NCBI GenBank assembly: GCA_050485385.1
Contig: JBJHBG010000085.1
Coordinates: forward strand, 1-21,179
From: RECO01 sp050485385
Lineage (GTDB): Bacteria; Pseudomonadota; Alphaproteobacteria; Geminicoccales; Geminicoccaceae
Direction of reading: 5' to 3'
DNA: 21,179 nt
A program made the position numbers and the translations under genes. Under the pieces are notes generated by a model. That model had not been told where the DNA came from, made no database searches, and saw only the letters and a list, made by a program, of their open reading frames with translations. Positions 15,492-21,179 of the stretch are shown here, piece after piece (within the stretch, counting starts at the first letter, position 1; each line of letters starts with the position of its first letter).

Positions 15492-16297
15492 GGGTGCAGG
15501 GCCACGAAGCCGGCGAAGGCCGGGGTTGCGAACATCAGCCCGTCCAGCCGGTCGAGCGCCCCGCCGTGGCCGGGGATGAGCAGGCTCGCGTCCTTGGTGT
15601 GGGCGAGGCGCTTGAACCGGCTCTCGAACAGGTCGCCCGCCTGGGCCGCGACGCCGAGTGCGGCGCCGAGCGCCACGGCGCCGCCGACGAAGGGCAGGGC
15701 GAAAGCGGTGGCGACGGCCCCGCCCGCAGCGCCCGCGCCGACCACGCCGCCGACGAGGCCGGCCCACGTCTTGTTGGGGCTCCAGACCGGGGCGAGACGC
15801 GGCCCACCGAGCAGGCGGCCGGCGGTGAAGGCGAGGGTGTCCGTGGCCCAGACGACGACGAACAGGAACAGCACGTAGACGAAGCCGTCGGGGCCGCGCT
15901 CGCGGATCCAGACGAGCAGCAGGGGCGTGAGGGCCACGTAAACGACGCCCCAGGCGAGCCAGCGCGAGGGCCAGTGTCGGCCGCGACCCAAGGCGCCAGC
16001 GGCGAGCGCGATCGCGGCCACGGCGACGAGGCCGATCCAGACGAGGTCGAGCTTGGCGAGGAGGACGCCCGTCACGGCCGCGGCCGCGGCGGTACCCGTG
16101 CTCCAACGGCGGAGCCCGCCCACCTCGTGCCGGCGGGCGACCAGCGCGCCCCACTCCAGGGCAACCGCCACCGCGGCCAGGGCGACGAGAATGGCGAACG
16201 GCCAGCCGCCGACATAGGCGCCAGCGACGCCGACGGCGACCAACACGATGGCGGAGGCGATGCGCAGGCGGAGCTCGCGCCGCCAGCCGTCAGGCAC
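15488..16297 (-). CDS. cdsA: Phosphatidate cytidylyltransferase (CDP-diglyceride synthase)
   Basis: A 269-residue inner-membrane enzyme that makes CDP-diacylglycerol from phosphatidic acid and CTP, the precursor of all bacterial phospholipid headgroups. Several hydrophobic segments cover most of the chain. The CDS signature is complete near the C-terminus (S226 to D252): S-x-F-K-R, then K-D at 235-236, PGHGG (242-246) and D-R-x-D. SPNKTWAG (173-180) is another family motif. The start is GTG at 16297, eight bases inside the uppS end (the uppS stop is at 16290). The open frame and family length support it. Confidence 0.95.
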   Translation of the reverse strand: MPDGWRRELRLRIASAIVLVAVGVAGAYVGGWPFAILVALAAVAVALEWGALVARRHEVGGLRRWSTGTAAAAAVTGVLLAKLDLVWIGLVAVAAIALAAGALGRGRHWPSRWLAWGVVYVALTPLLLVWIRERGPDGFVYVLFLFVVVWATDTLAFTAGRLLGGPRLAPVWSPNKTWAGLVGGVVGAGAAGGAVATAFALPFVGGAVALGAALGVAAQAGDLFESRFKRLAHTKDASLLIPGHGGALDRLDGLMFATPAFAGFVALHP

Positions 16298-17036
16298 CCG
16301 ACGCCCCGTAGCGTCGTTCCCGCCGGGCGAACTCCTCGATCGCCGCGCGGAAATGTGCGCCGTCGAACTCGGGCCACGCCACCTTGGTGAAGACGAACTC
16401 CGCGTAAGCCAGCTCCCACAGGAGGAAGTTCGACAGCCTTTGCTCGCCGCTGGTGCGGATCAGCAGATCGGGGTCGGGCACGCCGCCGGTGAGCGCCTGA
16501 CCGAACCGGTCGACCGTGAGGTCCTCCAGCGCGACCTCGCCACGCTTGACGGCACCGGCCACGTCGCGGACCGCCCGGACGATGTCCTGCCGGCTGCCGT
16601 AGTTGAGCGCGAAGGTGACGACGCGGCCGGTATTGTGGCGCGTGGCCGCGAGCGCGTGCTCCACCAGCGCGCGGATGTCGTTCGGCAGGGGGGCGACGTC
16701 GCCGATGAAGCGGAGCAGGATGTTGTGCTTGACCAGCGTGCGCACTTCGCGGCGCAGGTAGAAGCGCAGGAGGTTCATGAGATCACCGATCTCGCTCGCC
16801 GATCGGCTCCAGTTCTCCGCCGAGAAGGCGTAGAACGTCAGATAGCGGATGCCGAGATCGTCGGCGGCTTCCAGCACGCGCCGCACCGCCTGCGCACCCT
16901 GCTGGTGGCCGTACAGGGCCGGCCGGCCGCGCGCTCGCGCCCATCGCCGGTTGCCGTCCATGATGATGGCGACGTGGGTCGGCAGCGACGAGCCGGGTTC
17001 CGTCAGCGCGGGCGAGGGGGCGAGCTGGCTGCACAT
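16290..17036 (-). CDS. uppS: Isoprenyl transferase (undecaprenyl diphosphate synthase)
   Basis: A 248-residue cis-prenyltransferase that extends farnesyl diphosphate to the undecaprenyl carrier used for peptidoglycan and O-antigen. The catalytic stretch HVAIIMDGNRRWA (21-33) carries the metal-binding Asp27. TFYAFSAENWSR and the C-terminal LLIRTSGEQRLSNFLLWELAY are the other family signatures. About 18 residues precede the conserved core. The ATG at 17036 lies four bases after the frr stop, and the gene overlaps cdsA by eight bases at its end. It joins the isoprenoid branch (Dxr) to envelope building in the same cluster. Confidence 0.96.
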   Translation of the reverse strand: MCSQLAPSPALTEPGSSLPTHVAIIMDGNRRWARARGRPALYGHQQGAQAVRRVLEAADDLGIRYLTFYAFSAENWSRSASEIGDLMNLLRFYLRREVRTLVKHNILLRFIGDVAPLPNDIRALVEHALAATRHNTGRVVTFALNYGSRQDIVRAVRDVAGAVKRGEVALEDLTVDRFGQALTGGVPDPDLLIRTSGEQRLSNFLLWELAYAEFVFTKVAWPEFDGAHFRAAIEEFARRERRYGASGA

Positions 17037-17040
17037 GGGC

Positions 17041-17610
17041 CTAGACCGTCAGGATGTCCTTCTCCTTGCTGGCCAATAGCTCGTTGATCGCGGCGATATG
17101 CTTGTCGGTCATCGCCTGGACCTCGTCCGCATAGAGCTTGTGGTCGTCCTGGCTGAGATGGCCGTCGCGCTCCAGCTTCTTCAGCTCGTCCATGCCGGCC
17201 CGGCGCACGTTGCGCACGGCGACGCGAGCGGTCTCGGCGTAGCCGTGCGCCACCTTCACCAGTTCCTTCCGGCGTTCCTCGTTGAGTTCCGGGATGGGAA
17301 TGCGGATCAGCGTGCCGTCGACCACGGGGTTGAGCCCGAGATTGGCGTTGCGGATGGCCTTGTCGACGGCCCCCACGTTGCCCTTGTCCCAGACGGCGAT
17401 GGTGATCATCCGCGCATCCGGCACGTTCACCGAGCCCACCTGATTGAGCGGCAGCTGACTGCCATAGGCGTCGATGGTGACGGGTTCGAGGATGCTCGCG
17501 GAGGCGCGACCGGTACGGAGGCTCAAGAGTTCGTGGCGAAACGCCGCCACGGCGCCGTCCATGCGCCGTTCCAGGTCGTCGAGATCGGGTTCGTTCGACG
17601 CGTCGGTCAT
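17041..17610 (-). CDS. frr: Ribosome recycling factor
   Basis: A 189-residue cytosolic protein that splits post-termination ribosomes together with EF-G. The chain shows the usual features: an N-terminal helix with ELLSLRTGRASASIL (27-41), the small beta domain with YGSQLPLNQVGSVNVPD (49-65), DGTLIRIPIPELNEERR (98-113) and the conserved helix VRNVRR with KKLERDGHLSQDD. It is near the E. coli length (185). AGGAAG lies seven bases before the ATG. It follows pyrH by 28 bp, an order shared by most Proteobacteria. Confidence 0.97.
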   Translation of the reverse strand: MTDASNEPDLDDLERRMDGAVAAFRHELLSLRTGRASASILEPVTIDAYGSQLPLNQVGSVNVPDARMITIAVWDKGNVGAVDKAIRNANLGLNPVVDGTLIRIPIPELNEERRKELVKVAHGYAETARVAVRNVRRAGMDELKKLERDGHLSQDDHKLYADEVQAMTDKHIAAINELLASKEKDILTV

Positions 17611-17638
17611 GGGAGTGCTTCCTGGTGTGCCCTGATGC

Positions 17639-18370
17639 CTAGTCTTCGGTGATGATGGTATGCGGGCCTTCGCCCCGCATCACCTGAGCGTAGGCCCCCT
17701 CGGTCTGCACCGAGAACACGATGATCGGGATGTGGCTCTCCCGCGCAAGCGATATCGCCGAGGCGTCCATGACCTTCAGGTCGTCGGCGAGGACCTGGAG
17801 ATAGGTCAGCCGATCGTAGCGCTCGGCGTCGGGGTTCCGCTTGGGGTCGGCCGAGTAGACGCCGTCCACCTGGGTGCCCTTCAGGATCGCGTCGCACCCC
17901 ATCTCGGCACCCCTCAGGGCGGCGGCACTGTCGGTGGTGAAGAACGGATTGCCGGTGCCGCCGGCGAAGATCACCACGCGGCCCTTCTCCATGTGGCGGA
18001 TGGCGCGGCGACGGATGTAGGGCTCGCATACCGCACTCATCGGGATCGCCGACATGACCCGGGTCGGCAGGCCCGACTGCTCGATCACGCTCTGCACGGC
18101 GAGCGCGTTGATGACCGTCGCCAGCATGCCCATGTAGTCGGCCGTCGTCCGCTCGATACCGGCGCTCGCCACCGCCGCCGAGCCGCGCAGCATGTTGCCG
18201 CCGCCGATGACGAGGCACTGCTCGACGCCCATCGCATGAACCGCGCGCACCTCGGCGGCGAGGCGGCGCAGCATCTTGGGGTCGTGGCCGAACTCGCCCT
18301 GCCCCATCAGCGCCTCGCCCGACATCTTCAAGAGTACGCGGCGGTAGAGCGGTGGGGCGAGGTCGGGCAT
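17639..18370 (-). CDS. pyrH: UMP kinase
   Basis: A 243-residue cytosolic hexameric kinase of the amino-acid kinase fold. It phosphorylates UMP to UDP and so supplies the UDP sugars used by the lpx genes downstream. Motifs in order are KMSGEAL (15-21), IGGGNMLRG (55-63), TADYMGMLAT (76-85), FAGGTGNPFFTTD (135-147) and KGTQVDGVYSADP (164-176). I chose ATG 18370 because GGGAAG precedes it and the N-terminus then fits the family. An in-frame extension to 18418 would add 16 unrelated residues. The 76-bp gap to tsf is the largest in the cluster and holds only a weak 5-bp stem (18403-18420), so an internal promoter or attenuator there is possible but not shown. Confidence 0.96.
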   Translation of the reverse strand: MPDLAPPLYRRVLLKMSGEALMGQGEFGHDPKMLRRLAAEVRAVHAMGVEQCLVIGGGNMLRGSAAVASAGIERTTADYMGMLATVINALAVQSVIEQSGLPTRVMSAIPMSAVCEPYIRRRAIRHMEKGRVVIFAGGTGNPFFTTDSAAALRGAEMGCDAILKGTQVDGVYSADPKRNPDAERYDRLTYLQVLADDLKVMDASAISLARESHIPIIVFSVQTEGAYAQVMRGEGPHTIITED

Positions 18371-18446
18371 GCGGTCTTCCCACGGATGGACCTGGTCGGA
18401 AGGGGTGCGCGCCGCCACCCAACCCCCGGATGTTTACGTCAAGCGG

Positions 18447-19373
18447 TCAATTGCCCGCAAGCTGGGCGACCTCCGCCGCGAGATCGGTCGTCTCGCGCTC
18501 GATGCCCTCGCCGAGCACGAACTTCACGAAGCCCGTGACCGTCACCGGCGCACCGAGGTCCTTGCCGGCGGCCTCGACCACGTCCTTCACCTTCTTGTCG
18601 GTGTCGATGACGTAGACCTGCTCCAGCAGCACCACCTCCTCGTAGTACTTGCGCAGCCGACCCTCGACCATCTTGTCGACGATCGCCGCGGGCTTGCCGC
18701 TGGCGAGCGCCTGGTCGGCGAGGATCGCCTTCTCGCGCTCGATCAGCGCCGGGTCCAACTCCGCGACCGTGACCGAGCTCGGATTGGCGGCAGCCACGTG
18801 CATCGCGATCTGGCGTGCGAGTTCCCCCAGCTTCGCCCGATCGGCGGCGGTCGACTCGAGCGCTACCAGGACGCCGATCTTGCCGAGGCCGGGCGCCGTC
18901 TGGGCGTGGACGTAGCCGCCGACGGCGCCGTGCTCGACCGCGAGCACGGCCGTGCGGCGCAGGCTCATGTTCTCGCCGATGATGCCGATGGCGTTGGCGA
19001 TCTCGTCCGCGACCGTGCGGCCGGTTGCGAGCTCGACCTGCTTCAGCGCCTCGACGTCGCCCTTGGCCGCGGGGGCCGCGACGGTGATGGCCTTGACCAT
19101 CTCCTGGAAGGCTTCGTTGCGGGCGACGAAGTCGGTCTCGCTGTTGACCTCGACGAGGGCACCGGTCGATCCCTCGACGGTCACGCCGACGAGGCCTTCG
19201 GCAGTGGCGCGGCCCGCCTTCTTGGCGGCGGCGGCAAGCCCCTTCTTCCGCAGCCAGTCGGACGCCGCTTCGACGTCGCCGTCGGTTTCCTCCAGCGCCC
19301 TCTTGCAATCCATCATGCCGGCGCCGGTCTTCTCGCGAAGCTCCTTCACCAGCTGGGCGGTAATGGCAGGCAT
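18447..19373 (-). CDS. tsf: Translation elongation factor Ts
   Basis: A 308-residue cytosolic nucleotide-exchange factor for EF-Tu. The N-terminal UBA-like domain carries LREKTGAGMMDCKRALEE (12-29). The EF-Tu contact motif TDFVARNEAF (80-89) is exact. The C-terminal part with EVVLLEQVYV, and the length (E. coli 283), are as expected. The start is set by GGAGGAA directly before the ATG, the strongest ribosome site of the cluster. It is 38 bp from rpsB, the universal rpsB-tsf arrangement. Confidence 0.97.
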   Translation of the reverse strand: MPAITAQLVKELREKTGAGMMDCKRALEETDGDVEAASDWLRKKGLAAAAKKAGRATAEGLVGVTVEGSTGALVEVNSETDFVARNEAFQEMVKAITVAAPAAKGDVEALKQVELATGRTVADEIANAIGIIGENMSLRRTAVLAVEHGAVGGYVHAQTAPGLGKIGVLVALESTAADRAKLGELARQIAMHVAAANPSSVTVAELDPALIEREKAILADQALASGKPAAIVDKMVEGRLRKYYEEVVLLEQVYVIDTDKKVKDVVEAAGKDLGAPVTVTGFVKFVLGEGIERETTDLAAEVAQLAGN

Positions 19374-19405
19374 CGTTCCTCCGATGTCCAGATCGTACTG
19401 CCGGG

Positions 19406-19425
19406 CGGCCGCTATTGGGCGGCCG
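19406..19425 (-). promoter_or_regulatory. Hairpin enclosing the rpsB stop codon
   Basis: On the minus strand CGGCCGC and GCGGCCG form a 7-bp all-GC stem around a 6-base loop. The TAG stop of rpsB (19412-19414) sits at the loop edge. No T-run follows, so it is not a clear terminator. It could limit read-through or protect the rpsB message before tsf, but this is inference. Confidence 0.4.
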
Positions 19426-20326
19426 GCGCCCGGGTCTCTTCGACGGGGGTCTCTTCGACGGGGGTGTCTTCGACGGGAGTCTCTTCGACGGGAGCCTCGT
19501 CGGCGCTCGTCTCTGCGGTCGCCATCTCGCTCACGGGCGCCTCGGCAGGGGTCTCCGCCGGAACGTCCGCGAGGTCCTCCGCCACGTCCTCGAGCTGTTC
19601 GCTCAACGCGCCCATGTCGACGCCGGAGGCGTGCATCTCGGCCTGGATGCCGTCGAGCACCGCACCGACCATCAGATCGCAGTAGAGGTTGATCGCCCGG
19701 CTCGCGTCGTCGTTACCGGGAACCGGGTAGTTGACGCCCTCCGGGCTCGAATTGCTGTCGACCACGGCGATCACCGGGATGTTCAGCTTGTTCGCCTCGG
19801 CGATGGCAAGCTGCTCCTTGTTGGTGTCGATCACGAAGATCAGGTCGGGCAGCCCGCCCATATCCTTGATGCCGCCGAGGGCGCGCTCCAGCTTGTCGCG
19901 CTCGCGCTCGAGCTGAAGGAGTTCCTTCTTGGTGAGGCCGCTCTGCTGCTCGTCGCCGAGGCGCGTGTCGATCTCGCGCAGCTTCTTGATCGAGTGCGAG
20001 ATGGTCCGCCAGTTGGTCAGCATGCCGCCGAGCCAGCGGTGGTTGACGAAGTACTGGCCGCAGCGCTGCGCCGCCTGGGCGATCGGCTCCTGCGCCTGGC
20101 GCTTGGTGCCTACGAACAGCACGCGGCCGTTGTTCGCCACCGTCTCGCGGGTGATCGCCAACGCGCGGTGCAACATCGGCACCGTCTGCGTCAAGTCGAG
20201 GATGTGCACGCCGTTGCGCGAGCCGAAGATGTAGGGCTGCATGCGCGGGTTCCACCGCCGCGTGACGTGCCCGAAATGCACGCCCGCCTCCAGCAGTTGG
20301 CGCATGGTAAAGGTCGGAAAGCTCAT
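19412..20326 (-). CDS. rpsB: 30S ribosomal protein bS2 with repeat-bearing C-terminal tail
   Basis: A 304-residue ribosomal protein of the small subunit, needed for bS1 binding and initiation. The conserved body (about 1-232) starts MRQLLEAGVHFGH (8-20) and includes NPRMQPYIFG, WLGGMLTNW and FVIDTNKE, as in all bS2 proteins. From about residue 235 there is an acidic extension of some 70 residues rich in Glu, Ala, Pro, Thr and Val. It ends in four near-identical pentapeptides of the type [E/D]TPVE (279-298). E. coli bS2 (241) lacks this. ATG 20326 was chosen on family fit. Only a weak GGAA lies upstream, which suits a controlled start. The gene is divergent from the ammonia-lyase gene. Confidence 0.97.
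   Translation of the reverse strand: MSFPTFTMRQLLEAGVHFGHVTRRWNPRMQPYIFGSRNGVHILDLTQTVPMLHRALAITRETVANNGRVLFVGTKRQAQEPIAQAAQRCGQYFVNHRWLGGMLTNWRTISHSIKKLREIDTRLGDEQQSGLTKKELLQLERERDKLERALGGIKDMGGLPDLIFVIDTNKEQLAIAEANKLNIPVIAVVDSNSSPEGVNYPVPGNDDASRAINLYCDLMVGAVLDGIQAEMHASGVDMGALSEQLEDVAEDLADVPAETPAEAPVSEMATAETSADEAPVEETPVEDTPVEETPVEETRAPAAQ
19434..19493 (-). repeat. Four 15-bp tandem repeats inside the rpsB 3' end
   Basis: The plus-strand units GTCTCTTCGACGGGG (twice), GTGTCTTCGACGGGA and GTCTCTTCGACGGGA lie head to tail at 19434-19493. A degenerate fifth unit begins at 19494. Each unit encodes one pentapeptide of the bS2 tail, so a gain or loss of units stays in frame. Confidence 0.9.
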
Positions 20327-20427
20327 GGTCGTCGTTCCAGATCCGGTTGAGCCGCCGCGGGTCGAGGCCTCGTAGGAGGCACCGGATGCGGCCCGAAAGC
20401 CGCGTGACCCGCGTGAGAGATGGCGCG
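20327..20427 (-). promoter_or_regulatory. rpsB 5' leader with two small hairpins
   Basis: Between the candidate promoter and the rpsB start, the leader can form GCGGC/GCCGC (20388-20403, 6-base loop) and GCCTC/GAGGC (20367-20380, 4-base loop). In E. coli, bS2 represses its own rpsB-tsf message through leader RNA. This leader could do the same, but I do not recognise a known motif and the stems are short. Confidence 0.25.
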
Positions 20428-20456
20428 CGTTTACGGGAACTCGGCGGCGAAAGCAA
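20428..20456 (-). promoter_or_regulatory. Candidate sigma-70-type promoter for rpsB and the downstream cluster
   Basis: On the minus strand TTGCTT (20456-20451) and TAAACG (20433-20428) are spaced by 17 bases, about 100 bp before the rpsB start. The -10 match to consensus is only partial (three of six). It is the best-placed pair in the divergent gap. Confidence 0.35.
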
Positions 20457-20531
20457 GCGTCGGGCGCGCTGCGGCTGGACGGCCGGAACGGAAGTCGCCA
20501 AGACGGACATCCTTCGTTCGGGAACGCCGTC

Positions 20532-21179
20532 ATGCCTTTCGCCAAGCTCGACCGTCACCGCAACCGCGCCGTCGCGGCCGGCCCCTATCCCCGTCACCTC
20601 GAGCCGATCCTGGCGCCCGCCTCGCTCGCGGCGGCGCGGGCGGCGATCACCGTCTGGCCGAACTATGCGCCGACGCCGCTCCGAACGCTCGGCGGCCTCG
20701 CCCGGGCGCACGGGCTGGGTGCCATCCACTACAAGGACGAGGCCTCCCGCTTCGGCCTCAAGAGCTTCAAGGCCCTCGGCGGCGCCTATGCCGTCGAGCG
20801 CCTCCTGGCGCGGCTCGACCGCCCGGCCGCGGAGGTCACCGTCACCTGCGCGACCGACGGCAATCACGGCCGCTCGGTCGCCTGGGGTGCGGCGCGCTTC
20901 GGCTGCCGCTGCCGCATCTACGTCCACGCCACCGTGAGCGAGGGCCGCAAGCGCGCCATCGAGGCCTTCGGCGCGGAGGTGGTGCGCACCCCCGGCACCT
21001 ACGACGACAGCGTGCGCCAAGCGGCTGCCGACGCCGCCGCCCATGGCTGGCACGTGGTCTCCGACACCTCGTATCCGGGCTATGTCGACGTCCCCAAGGA
21101 CGTCATGGCCGGCTACATGCTGATGGCCGACGAAGCGTTCGACGCGCTGGGCGAACCGCCGACCCACGTCGCCGTTCAG
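20532..21179 (+). CDS. dpaL: 2,3-diaminopropionate ammonia-lyase, N-terminal part
   Basis: A fold-type II PLP enzyme that splits 2,3-diaminopropionate to pyruvate and ammonia. The first 216 residues are seen and the frame is open at the window end (the family has about 400). RFGLKSFKALGGAYAV (73-88) carries the PLP lysine K80, in the same setting as the E. coli YgeX site. The later TCATDGNHGRSVAWGAARFG (105-124) is the PLP phosphate-binding and substrate region. Its DGNHGR form separates this family from threonine dehydratases, which usually have SxGNHAQ. YDDSVRQA and VSDTSYPGY also match YgeX-like proteins. The ATG at 20532 has only a weak GGGAA upstream. It is divergent from rpsB, and its partners lie outside the window. 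Confidence 0.82.
   Translation, partial: MPFAKLDRHRNRAVAAGPYPRHLEPILAPASLAAARAAITVWPNYAPTPLRTLGGLARAHGLGAIHYKDEASRFGLKSFKALGGAYAVERLLARLDRPAAEVTVTCATDGNHGRSVAWGAARFGCRCRIYVHATVSEGRKRAIEAFGAEVVRTPGTYDDSVRQAAADAAAHGWHVVSDTSYPGYVDVPKDVMAGYMLMADEAFDALGEPPTHVAVQ

Noticed and set aside
19434..19493. Tandem 15-bp units considered as a CRISPR-like or regulatory repeat array
   Set aside because: The units are contiguous without spacers, keep the reading frame and encode the bS2 tail pentapeptides.
18369..19685. A 438-codon plus-strand frame opposite tsf and the rpsB tail
   Set aside because: It is antisense to two highly conserved genes. Its Ser/Gly/Thr repeats are just the complement of the rpsB tandem repeats.

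Overview
The window looks like the chromosome of a high-GC Alphaproteobacterium, possibly Rhodospirillales-like. This rests on gene order and family choice, not on a marker search. Three traits support it: the unbroken order rpsB-tsf-pyrH-frr-uppS-cdsA-dxr-rseP-bamA-ompH-lpxD-fabZ-lpxA-lpxI-lpxB, the use of LpxI rather than LpxH for the UDP-diacylglucosamine pyrophosphatase step, and an acidic, Pro/Glu/Thr-rich C-terminal tail on ribosomal protein bS2.

Left edge (1-2920): an IS481-family insertion sequence whose transposase is frameshifted. Its right terminal repeat ends a few bases from the stop of an intact agmatinase-family ureohydrolase on the minus strand. Upstream of the ureohydrolase is about 614 bp without a confident gene. 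It holds a short stretch resembling the N-terminal arm domain of a tyrosine recombinase, probably a decayed remnant.

Positions 2921-5986: a three-gene tripartite (TRAP) transporter operon, in the order binding protein, small permease, large permease. It is divergent from the ureohydrolase. A perfect 12-bp hairpin separates the binding protein from the permeases, and the two permease genes overlap by four bases. A ureohydrolase beside a carboxylate-type transporter suggests uptake and hydrolysis of a guanidino acid, but this is inference.

Positions 6042-20326: fifteen minus-strand genes with no gap above 76 bp and several overlaps, transcribed from rpsB towards lpxB. They join translation (bS2, EF-Ts, ribosome recycling factor), UMP kinase, isoprenoid and lipid carrier synthesis (Dxr, UppS), phospholipid precursor synthesis (CdsA), outer-membrane protein assembly (BamA, Skp/OmpH), intramembrane proteolysis (RseP) and the acyl-transfer half of lipid A synthesis (LpxD, FabZ, LpxA, LpxI, LpxB). 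Three start codons appear to be non-ATG: TTG for lpxD and GTG for cdsA and lpxI.

Right edge (20532-21179): the first 216 codons of a PLP-dependent 2,3-diaminopropionate ammonia-lyase, divergent from rpsB and cut by the window end. Most of the window is conserved housekeeping DNA. The unusual material is at the left edge, in the TRAP/ureohydrolase pairing, and in the rpsB tail and RNA structures. I saw no tRNA, rRNA, CRISPR array or phage module, and no convincing previously undescribed system.
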